DNA of 64,000 bases, from the NCBI GenBank assembly GCA_900317365.1, contig ONGM01000248.1, positions 1 through 64,000 of the forward strand. Reading direction: 5' to 3'. The translations under genes and the position numbers were made by a program. This document shows, one piece after another, positions 45,358-53,800 of the stretch; position 1 is the stretch's first letter, and each line of letters opens with the position of its first letter. Under the pieces are notes generated by a model. The model was not told where the DNA came from and did no database searches. It worked only from the letters and a program-made list of their open reading frames with translations. This DNA is from an uncultured Planctomycetota bacterium (GTDB taxonomy: Bacteria > Planctomycetota > Planctomycetia > Pirellulales > Thermoguttaceae).

Positions 45358-46129
45358 AATTCACACGGCTTTTGAAAAAGGCAAGGCGTTCATTCCGTTC
45401 ATAACGTGCGGCGATCCCGATCTAGCGACGACGGCGGCGATTGTGCGCGCCGCTGTTGCGAACGGCGCCGACTTGGTTGAGTTGGGAATTCCGTTTTCCG
45501 ATCCTACGGCGGAAGGTCCGGTAATTCAAGAGGCGAATATGCGCGCGCTCGCCGGCGGAACGACGACCGATAAAATCTTTGAGCTCGTTAAGGATTTGCG
45601 TCGCGACGTTACTGTTCCGCTCGTCTTTATGACCTACGCGAACGTTGTCTTTTCCTATGGCGCGGAGCGATTTCTTGGAAAATGCGAAGAGGTCGGAATC
45701 GACGGAATTATTTTGCCCGACGTTCCATATGAAGAAAAAGATGAATTTGGACCTACGTGCGAAGCGCACGGTATCGATTTTATTTCCCTTGTCGCGCCGA
45801 CCTCGGAAGATCGCATTTCGATGATCGCCAAGGACGCCAAAGGGTTTCTTTATATTGTATCCAGCTTAGGCGTAACGGGCGTTCGCCGTGAAATCACAAC
45901 CGATTTAGGCGCGATCGCGTCGATTGTGCGCGCAAACACGGATATTCCTTACGCGATCGGATTTGGCGTTTCGACTCCGGAACAAGCGAGAAGAATCGCG
46001 CGCGACGCTTGCGGCGTTATCGTTGGTTCCGCGATTATGAAGATTGTGGCGAAACATGGAGCGGAGAGCGCGCCTTTCGTTGGTCAGTACGTTCGCGAAA
46101 TGAAAGACGCCGTTCTCGCCGCGCGGTAG
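45350..46129 (+). CDS. trpA: Tryptophan synthase alpha chain
   Basis: A 259-residue TIM-barrel subunit that splits indole-3-glycerol phosphate and channels indole to TrpB. Catalytic Glu44 ([11 protein letters not shown]) and Asp51 are present. [11 protein letters not shown] and [13 protein letters not shown] are typical. GAGGAG precedes ATG 45350, which lies inside trpB. The block [16 protein letters not shown], with [23 protein letters not shown] and [11 protein letters not shown], strongly recalls TrpA of gut Clostridia in my memory. That is the best protein-level sign that the operon may have been transferred. It ends at a strong terminator. Confidence 0.97.
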
Positions 46130-46155
46130 TCAAGACGCGACGGCTTCCGAAGCAA

Positions 46156-46200
46156 GAAAGGTCGCATTGGCTTTTCCTTGCCAATGCGACCTTTCTCTTT
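46156..46200. terminator. trp operon terminator
   Basis: A 15-bp perfect stem (46156-46170 with 46181-46195, arm GAAAGGTCGCATTGG) precedes a T-rich tract. It ends the trp transcript and, read from the other strand, may also end the LRR gene. Confidence 0.85.
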
Positions 46201-46215
46201 ATGTGGACGACTCAC

Positions 46216-47037
46216 TTAATTTATTCTTTGGAAAGAATAGCGGTTTTTTATTGCCCACGCTTCCGCGTAGCTGTTTGGATGGACGAGAAGCGTTGTGCTT
46301 TTGTCAAAAGCGACGCGTCCAATATGACACACGGAACGCGGAATCATGACGCTCCTAAGCGACGGACACTTGAAAAAGGCGCAGTCGTCGATTTTGATTA
46401 GACCTTCTGAAAGGAAAAGGGTTCGTAGCTTTGGGTTCTCTGAGAACGCCCTGGAATCGATTTGACAAAGGGAACTTGGCAGACTCGCGCTTTGGAGTTC
46501 GACGCAACGTTGGAACGCGCCGAGACCGACGACTTCGATCCCGTCCTCAATTTCGACGGACGTCAGAAGCGGTGATTCGGAGAACGCGTTCGAGGCGATT
46601 TCTCGAACGGTTTTATTGTCTAACGTCGATGGAATGAATAGGCGACGAATGGTTTTCCTATTATTGAAATCGATTATTTTCACGGACGAATTAACAAAAG
46701 ACGGCATGACCACAAAACCGGTCGCGGAAACCGTCTTGATCTTCTTCTTGACGAATTTTGAGCGCCATAGACAAATCCCTTTGGCGATAAAGTAAAAAAG
46801 CGAACTCATTAGCAAGATCGCAACGGCTATCCCCAAATTGATAATAACGCCCAGTGTAAAACCATACTCGATGAAAATATAAACGAAATCGGCTAGCGTT
46901 AGATAAAGCGTTCCGAAAAGCAAGGCGAATCCGACGGTCAGTATGAGTAGAACAAACGCAGGATTGTCGTCGAGAATCGAAGCGATCGTCGAATCCTCTG
47001 CGGAATCGTCTTTGTCAAAGGAAGAATCTGCCGACAT
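46216..47037 (-). CDS. Membrane-anchored LRR_5 (BspA-like) protein A
   Basis: A 273-residue protein. An acidic N-terminus leads to two or three membrane helices (about 27-48 and 61-88), then a basic stretch WRSKFVKKKIK (91-101). Residues about 105-273 are BspA-like leucine-rich repeats (LTSVEIEDGIEVVGLGAF, LRTLFLSEGLIKIDDCAF, LRSVMIPRSVCHIGRVAF). The repeats in BspA proteins usually lie outside the cell, but basic residues directly after the last helix predict a cytoplasmic LRR domain by the positive-inside rule. It is a tandem duplicate of the next gene upstream on its strand, ending near the same HPNSYAEAW-type block. No enzymatic motif is visible. Confidence 0.8.
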   Translation of the reverse strand: MSADSSFDKDDSAEDSTIASILDDNPAFVLLILTVGFALLFGTLYLTLADFVYIFIEYGFTLGVIINLGIAVAILLMSSLFYFIAKGICLWRSKFVKKKIKTVSATGFVVMPSFVNSSVKIIDFNNRKTIRRLFIPSTLDNKTVREIASNAFSESPLLTSVEIEDGIEVVGLGAFQRCVELQSASLPSSLCQIDSRAFSENPKLRTLFLSEGLIKIDDCAFFKCPSLRSVMIPRSVCHIGRVAFDKSTTLLVHPNSYAEAWAIKNRYSFQRIN

Positions 47038-47089
47038 AGTTCGTATTCCTCATTTTTCGACGTATATTCAAGTGACGAAAAAGGCAGCG

Positions 47090-47854
47090 CTAAATAATTC
47101 TCTGGTAATTGTACTTATTGCTTCGCGCCCATATTTCGCCGTCGCTGTTAGGAAAGACGAGAAGTCGCGTGGTCTTGGGAAACGCGTTTGTTCCTAGAAA
47201 ACTAACGCTTCTCGGAATGACTACGCATCTCAGATTGAAGCAGTTGTAGAACGCGTACTCGTCAATTTTAATAAGACCTTCAGAAAGCCTGATTTCATGG
47301 AGTTTTTCGCATCCGTTAAAAGCGTCGGAGCCGATTTGTGTAATAGATCCTGGAACTAGAACCTGAGACAGTTCCTTGCATCCGTTGAACGCGCCGGCGC
47401 CGATGATCTGAACGCCGTCGTCAATTTCCAGACTCATGAGCGTTGGAGAATGCGAACAGAGGTCCGCGCCAATTTCCCAAACATTTTTACCGTCTAGCAT
47501 TGACGGCACGCGTAATCGTCGGGTCGTGTTTTTGAACTTAAAATCGATGATTTTTACATAGGAACTTAGAATTGCTGGAACAACGACGAATCCAAGGGAA
47601 GAGGATTCGTCACGTTTCTTTTTAGCTTTTCCCTTTCCGTTACGACGCCTTTCAATTAACGAGCAAAGGATCGCCAGCAAAACAAAGAACAATAGAAAAA
47701 AAACAAGGGAAAGCCAAAAGCCATACTTATTAAAAGCAAGTATGAGGACTGCCATTGACAAAGAGATTATGCGGCTCCAAAAGCTAAGACGAAAATAGGG
47801 TCCAATAATGCTCCCGCCTGGAAAAAATTCTTCAAGTGAAAATCTTGTAAACAT
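47090..47854 (-). CDS. Membrane-anchored LRR_5 (BspA-like) protein B
   Basis: A 254-residue paralogue of protein A. Two membrane helices (about 29-45 and 47-66) are followed by a strongly basic ERRRNGKGKAKKKRDE. The LRR part (about 88-254) keeps the same repeat order as protein A: LMSLEIDDGVQIIGAGAF, LSQVLVPGSITQIGSDAF, LHEIRLSEGLIKIDEYAF, LRCVVIPRSVSFLGTNAF and a VFPNSDGEIWARSN tail. By eye almost half the LRR residues match protein A, while the membrane parts differ. This gene is transcribed first; protein A follows after 52 bases. The pair probably arose by duplication. The function is unknown. Confidence 0.8.
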   Translation of the reverse strand: MFTRFSLEEFFPGGSIIGPYFRLSFWSRIISLSMAVLILAFNKYGFWLSLVFFLLFFVLLAILCSLIERRRNGKGKAKKKRDESSSLGFVVVPAILSSYVKIIDFKFKNTTRRLRVPSMLDGKNVWEIGADLCSHSPTLMSLEIDDGVQIIGAGAFNGCKELSQVLVPGSITQIGSDAFNGCEKLHEIRLSEGLIKIDEYAFYNCFNLRCVVIPRSVSFLGTNAFPKTTRLLVFPNSDGEIWARSNKYNYQRII

Positions 47855-47948
47855 AATTCTGCTTCTCGCAACTGAATATGGCTTTTACCCTCTTAAGTAA
47901 CAAAAATGCGTCGAATGAAAATCAAACGACGCATTTGGGTTTGCGGAC

Positions 47949-49766
47949 TTACTCAAAACGAATATCGTCGACGGTAGCTCCCGGTGGGATCATCGGCAAT
48001 ACGTACTGACTGTACGGAATTCGAAGATCGATCATAAAGGGTTTCGGACTATCGAGCATTTGTTGAAGCGCTTGCGGATAATCGGAAGCCTTTTCAACGG
48101 AGACTGCGTCCCAGCCGTAGGCTTTGGCGATCGCGACGTAATCGGGATAACGCTTGACGTGAAAGCCGTCGCCCTTGCCGAAGTTTTCGGGGTCGTCTAT
48201 ATCGCCGAGGTAGGTGTTCGCACGATTGTGATGGAAGAACATATCCTCCCACTGCGCGACGTTGCCGAGAAGTTGGTTATTCACGAGGAGAAGCTTGACC
48301 GGAATGTGCTCCGTAACGCACGTTGCAAGCTCTTGAATATTCATCTGCAGACTACCGTCGCCTTCGATCGCGATCACGGTTGCTTCGGGTCGCGCGATCT
48401 TGGCGCCCATTGCTGAAGGTAGTCCAAACCCCATCGTACCGAGCCCGCAGCTAGAGAGCCATGTACGGGGCGCGTTGAAATGGTAAAAGAGAGTCGTCCA
48501 AAGCTGGTGTTGACCAACTCCAGTGGTAATAATGACGTCTTTTCCTTGTGTAACTTTGGAAAGTTCGGCGATCGCGGCTTGCGCGATGATCATGTCTTCT
48601 TTGACTTCTACATCGCGAAGTTTGTAAAAGACCGGGTGTTCCTTTGCAAAGTTTTCAACCGTAGCGCGCCAGTTGGAATAGTCTTTAAGTTTGCCGTCTT
48701 TTTGAACGCGATCGACGAAGGCGCCAATAGTGTCCTTAAGGTCGCCGCGCACGGTCGCTCCAACGCGCTTCACCTTGTTAAATTCCGATGGATCGACGTC
48801 AAAATGAGCGACGAACGCGCCGCGAGCAAAGGCTTTCGGAATAGCTGCGACACGATCGCTGAATCTCGCGCCGAAGACGAGCAACAAGTCGCAGTCCCGA
48901 ATCGCGCAGTTCGCGGCGTATGTTCCGTGCATACCGGCCATACCGGCGCACAGCTTATGATCGCGCGGGAAACTGGCGAGACCGGGCATCGTCGTCGCAA
49001 CGGGACACTGAATCGTTTCCGCAAGCTTGAGAATTTGCTCGTTGGCGTCTGCTAGTGAGACGCCGCCGCCGGAGAGTATCATTGGGCGCTGGGCATTATT
49101 TAAACGCTTAATAATCTCGTCGAACGCCGAAAGATCGGTTGGTTCGTCTTGCTCGTAACCGGGAAGATTGAAAGGTTGCTCGTAGTCGGGAACGCATTGT
49201 CCAACGAGCGCGTCTTTCGGAATGTCGATGAGAACGGGGCCGGGTCGACCGGACTTTGCAACGTAGACGGCTTCGCGGACGACGCGCGCCAAATCGCTCG
49301 TGCGCTCCACAAGGTAGTGGTGTTTCGTAATGCAACGACAGACTTCGGTAATCGGGGTCTCTTGAAAGGAGTCTTCTCCGATCGAATTGAGATTGACCTG
49401 ACCGGTGATAATAACGATTGGAATACTGTCGAGCTTAGCGTCTGCGATCGCGGTGATAATATTAGTGGCGCCGGGTCCGCTTGTTGTCATGCAGACGCCG
49501 ACTTCTCCGGTCGCTCGCGCATATCCTTGCGCGGCGAATCCGCACGCTTGCTCATGTCGGGGTAAAATCACGCGAATTTGATCGCGAAAATGAGAAAAAG
49601 CCTGGTGCAAAGGAATCGTAGCCCCGCCAGGATAACCGAAGACATATTTAACGCCGCATTTGATGAGCGTTTTAACGACGATGTTGGCGCCGTTCGTCAT
49701 ACGTTTCGATTCGTCTTGTTCGATTTCTTCCGGCTTATCGTTAAATTGGGACACGACGTTCTCCAT
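47949..49766 (-). CDS. ilvB: Acetolactate synthase large subunit
   Basis: A 605-residue ThDP enzyme that forms acetolactate or acetohydroxybutyrate, the first step of branched-chain amino-acid synthesis. The catalytic Glu72 is in LPRHEQACGF, and GDGSLQMNIQEL...NN is the ThDP-Mg motif. GNVAQWEDMFF corresponds to the active-site QWQ region with Glu replacing the last Gln. No small subunit gene ilvN lies beside it; it may be elsewhere or the enzyme may be valine-insensitive. The N-terminal 22 residues before MTNGANIVVK are acidic and of low complexity, and an internal start at residue 23 is possible. It is divergent from the FHA gene. Confidence 0.93.
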   Translation of the reverse strand: MENVVSQFNDKPEEIEQDESKRMTNGANIVVKTLIKCGVKYVFGYPGGATIPLHQAFSHFRDQIRVILPRHEQACGFAAQGYARATGEVGVCMTTSGPGATNIITAIADAKLDSIPIVIITGQVNLNSIGEDSFQETPITEVCRCITKHHYLVERTSDLARVVREAVYVAKSGRPGPVLIDIPKDALVGQCVPDYEQPFNLPGYEQDEPTDLSAFDEIIKRLNNAQRPMILSGGGVSLADANEQILKLAETIQCPVATTMPGLASFPRDHKLCAGMAGMHGTYAANCAIRDCDLLLVFGARFSDRVAAIPKAFARGAFVAHFDVDPSEFNKVKRVGATVRGDLKDTIGAFVDRVQKDGKLKDYSNWRATVENFAKEHPVFYKLRDVEVKEDMIIAQAAIAELSKVTQGKDVIITTGVGQHQLWTTLFYHFNAPRTWLSSCGLGTMGFGLPSAMGAKIARPEATVIAIEGDGSLQMNIQELATCVTEHIPVKLLLVNNQLLGNVAQWEDMFFHHNRANTYLGDIDDPENFGKGDGFHVKRYPDYVAIAKAYGWDAVSVEKASDYPQALQQMLDSPKPFMIDLRIPYSQYVLPMIPPGATVDDIRFE

Positions 49767-50051
49767 CGAATGAAAGTTGAATGGGACTCATTTCCGCAAA
49801 GAAGCGCTCGAGACATGGGAACTGTTTCGAGCGTAAATCGTCTTATAAGGATACTCTCTTTTCCGATTTTAGCAAGGGCGGAGAACGCTTGGTTGGCTTT
49901 TTAGAACGACGAGGCGCTTCTTTTTCTTGTTAATATCGAAAAGTGAGATATAATTGCAAAGCGACGCTGTCGTGTCGATACTCGACGCGCTTGTGATCGT
50001 CGAAAGCAAAGCGCATAGGCGCGTCCTTATATATAAGGGGATTTTGATAGA
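49767..50051. promoter_or_regulatory. Divergent ilvB / FHA intergenic region
   Basis: The 285 bases between ilvB (minus) and the FHA gene (plus) hold a clear plus-strand promoter (49927-49954, listed separately). No T-box, leader peptide or attenuator was seen on the ilvB side. Confidence 0.45.
49927..49954 (+). promoter_or_regulatory. Promoter of the FHA gene
   Basis: TTGTTA (49927-49932), a 16-base spacer and a perfect TATAAT (49949-49954) lie about 100 bases before the FHA start codon. Confidence 0.7.
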
Positions 50052-50552
50052 ATGTATGGCGTTTTAGAGCCGTATCGCGGCGGAGACGATATTCCGCTTC
50101 TTAAAGACGAACTTATCGTTGGGCGGAATGAGTCTTGCGATATTGTTTTGCGTTTTTCCAATGTTTCGAGCAAGCACTGCAAGCTTGTTCTTTCGCGCGG
50201 ATATTGGTACGTAGTTGACTTAGGAAGTACGAACGGAACGACCGTCAACGGATTCAGAACTCAAGATCAACGCATCGACCCGAACGGCAAGGTCGCATTT
50301 GCTCGACACGAGTATATTCTTCGTTACGATCCTGTTAAAAACGGCGCTCAAGGCGAAGTACCGCCGGATTCGCTCGACACGGATATTTTCGGAAAGTCGC
50401 TTCTCGAGCGCGCCGGCGTCGCCAAGCACGTTCAATCCGCACCGAAAACTTGGGAAGTCAAACGTCAAGAAGGCGCTACGCTCGAAGAACTCGAGCTTGG
50501 TCAAGGCGCCGATTATTCCAATTTGACTTTGGACGATTTGGAATTTGAATGA
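50052..50552 (+). CDS. FHA-domain protein
   Basis: A 166-residue cytoplasmic protein. The FHA domain (1-95) has the phospho-threonine-binding residues Gly24-Arg25, Ser39/Ser40-His42 and Asn61-Gly62 (GSTNGTTVNG). The C-terminal 70 residues are charged and probably disordered (SLLERAGVAKHVQSAP, then a repetitive Leu/Glu/Asp tail). The MYGVLEPYRGGDD opening is one I recall from planctomycete proteins. A partner kinase is not nearby. AAGGGGA lies nine bases before the ATG. It is probably a monocistronic gene ended by the terminator at 50575. Confidence 0.9.
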   Translation: MYGVLEPYRGGDDIPLLKDELIVGRNESCDIVLRFSNVSSKHCKLVLSRGYWYVVDLGSTNGTTVNGFRTQDQRIDPNGKVAFARHEYILRYDPVKNGAQGEVPPDSLDTDIFGKSLLERAGVAKHVQSAPKTWEVKRQEGATLEELELGQGADYSNLTLDDLEFE

Positions 50553-50574
50553 TTTGACGTTCATTGAGTCGATA

Positions 50575-50613
50575 AAAAACGCGCGTTGCCTTTCTCGGTA
50601 ACGCGCGTTTTTC
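50575..50613 (+). terminator. FHA gene terminator
   Basis: A 16-bp stem (50575-50590 with 50597-50612) has A-tract and T-tract ends. It lies 22 bases after the stop codon. Confidence 0.88.
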
Positions 50614-50805
50614 ATTGTTATCGTCCGTCAATGCGCTTAGCGTTTGGGAACGTCGCGTTGGATCCGAGCAATTTTTCCGGTTCGTTGGCTCGTTGCTTGA
50701 CTTTAACGATGCGAGCTGGTAATATAGCGCGTAGAATTGCGTTGTGGCGCGTTATGGTCGAACGCGCTTTTTCCGCCTTTATTCCCGAAGATGTCGAGAC
50801 CAACT

Positions 50806-53800
50806 ATGAAAACAGCGATCCACGTAGCGGCGCTCTTCTTGGCGACTTTATGCGTCTTTTATCTTTCAACCGAGGCGACCGCGTCCGAGCGCATAGGCGT
50901 TCTCTTGGACGAAAAGCCTCAGAGTCCGTTGCGCGTAGAGAGCGACGAGATTGTTGAAATCATTCAGAACGTCGTCGGTAAGAATTCCGTCGACGTTCTG
51001 GTGGCGACCGCAAACGGAATCGTTCGATATCGCGATACCGACGGACGTCGTGTCGATCTGGACGGATACGACGCGGTATGCGTTTATCAAGGGGATGAAA
51101 TCGCCCAAACGACGCCGCTCTTCGACGACGCGGTCGTCGCGCAACTGCGAGCCTACGAGGAGAGCGGTCAAGGCCGCGGTCTCCTTCTGTTAGGCGGCGC
51201 CGTCGCGTTGCTCAAGCCGCTCGGGTTGGCGTCTGAACTTTCGACGACGCCTTTGACGTTTGGGGAAGATCGCGCGCAACTCGGACTTGCGCCGGTTAAT
51301 CCTGGAACGCGGCTTTTTGAGACGCCAAAACGAGGCGTTTTGTGGCTGACGAACGCCGCGTTTCCCGCATTTGCTCGAGTTGAATTAAACGCATCAGACG
51401 CTTTGACGGCGGCGACGTCGTTGAGTCCGGACGTTCCGAATCCACTCGTTGTTTTTACCTGTGGAGCCGACTCTGAAACGACGGCGGGCTTGGCGCGCGT
51501 TTTGGCGTACGGCGTTCGCGTTTCGCCTCTCTTTGATTCGGCTGCGGACGAATATCAAGAGAATTTTCGTTGTCTGATCGGCAGTCTGATCGACGATCTC
51601 GGCAAGCCGATTTTCGTCGCCGACCTTACCCCGCCTCAATACGTGGCGCCTGATTTTGACGCTCTCGAACGAGCGCTTGCCTGGTTCGATGAAAATTTCG
51701 ACGAAGACGAGTATCCTCGATTGGAGGTTTATACTAAACGCCTCGCCGAACTTCGCGAGGCGTCGGACGCTCTCCACGACGAGCAAGGCTCATCCGCGCC
51801 GTCTGACGTAGCGACGCGCGGACAAAAAATCCGCGACGAATTCTCCAAACTTCAAAAGGAAGCGCTGCTCGATAATCCCGATATTGATTTTGACGAGTTC
51901 CTTTATATTAGTCGCAACCCGAAAAATCTCGGTTTGCCTGAGAACTACAATAGCAATTCGGTAATCGCGCCGACCGGGTATCAGAATGTGATTCGCCGTT
52001 TCAATTTTCGCACAGACGTCTCGACGCTCGTTTACCAACCTTTGCACGACGAATTCGTCGGCGATATAGAACTCTACTACGACGCGTCGAAAATCATGTT
52101 TTCCGAGCCTGACGTCAACGCGGGTAATCGATGGCGCGTTTGGGAACTCGAACTTGATAAAGGCGCCGATCCCCGTCTCATGCCACTTATCAATGAGGAC
52201 GACGTCGACAATTACGACGCTTGTTATTTGCCTGACGATCGCGTAATCTTTTGTTCGACGGCATGCATGTCCGGCGTGCCTTGTATCAATGGGTCGGGAC
52301 ACGTTTGCAACCTGTATTTGAAGAATAACGACGGAACAATTCGCCAACTTACTCTCGAGCAAGATCACGATTGGAATCCCGTCGTAATGAACAATGGTCG
52401 CGTTATGTATTTGCGTTGGGAGTACGTTGACCTTCCTCACGCTTTTTCTCGCATTATGTTCCATATGAATCCCGACGGGACGAATCAAACGGAACTCTAC
52501 GGAAGCGGTTCTTATTGGCCAAACGCGATTTTTTACGCGCGTCCGTTGCCTGGTGATTCGGGGAAATTCGCCGGGATCGTTACAGGACATCACGAGCTTA
52601 ATCGTCAAGGCGAACTTGTGATATTCGATCCGAACAAAGGACGCAAGGAAGCTAGCGGGGTAGAGCGCCGGATCCCAGGTTGGGGCGAGACGGTCTCTCC
52701 AATTGCGTGCGATTTGCCAATCGCCCAGAGTTGGCCAAAGTTTCTGCACCCATACCCGATTTCAGAGAACGCTTTTCTCGTCGCGGCGCGTCAATCTTCC
52801 GACTCCGATTGGGAGATTTGCCTTGTCGACGTTTTTGATAATATTGTTCCGCTTCTTTCTTTGCCGGGGGAAGCGCTTTTGGAACCGATCCCGATTCGAG
52901 AAACGGAACGGCAACCTATCCTGTCGGATCGCACGAACTATGATCAGGGCACGGCCGACGTTTTTATTTCCGACGTATACGAAGGCGAAGGGCTTCGAAA
53001 CGTTCCGCGCGGCGAAGTCGCCGCTTTGCGTATCTTTAGTTATGAGTTCGCATATCAGGGAATGGGCGCCGAGCCGTATAGCGTAGGACTCGACGGTCCC
53101 TGGGATCCTCGACGTATCATTGGGACAACGCCTGTCCATGAAGACGGATCCGCATCGTTTAAAATTCCGGCGCTGACTCCGATTTCAATACAGCCTCTTG
53201 ATAAGAATGGGAACGCGCTCCAAATTATGCGCAGTTGGATTACCGCGCTCCCGGGCGAAAGCGTTTCCTGCATCGGTTGTCATGAGACGCAGAACTCGAC
53301 AAACCCGACAAATCCTCGTCCGGCCGCCGCGCTCGAAAAGCCGCTGGAATTGACTCCGTTCTACGGCGAGCCGCGCGGTTTCTCTTTCGAACGAGAAATT
53401 CAGCCTATTTTGAATCGTTATTGCGTCGAGTGTCATTCTCCTGAAAGCGCCACGATCTCGCGTCTTATCGAATCCGGCGTTCTTCCGAACGACGTTCTAA
53501 CAAAAATCAAGCGACCAGGCGAAACGTTTGAGCTAGGAGCCCTCCCTGATTTCACACCAAGCGCGCCTGCGTCTTCCTTAGAGAAAGGAAACTATATTGC
53601 GAATAAATCGCCTATTTCCAACGCATATTATCAGCTGAGACGCTTCGTAACGACGCCGACTAAAGAAAGCGAAATGCCGACGCATGTTCCTTGTGAATTT
53701 CATGCGGACTCTCAGCCGCTCGCTATACTGTTGAAGCGAGGGCACTATGGCGTTGAGCTGGACCCGGAATCATGGGATAAACTTTGCGCGTGGATGGATC

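Noticed and set aside
46156-46200. CRISPR repeat or other regularly spaced array
   Set aside because: The hairpins across the window are single, unrelated terminators; no repeated spacer structure was found.
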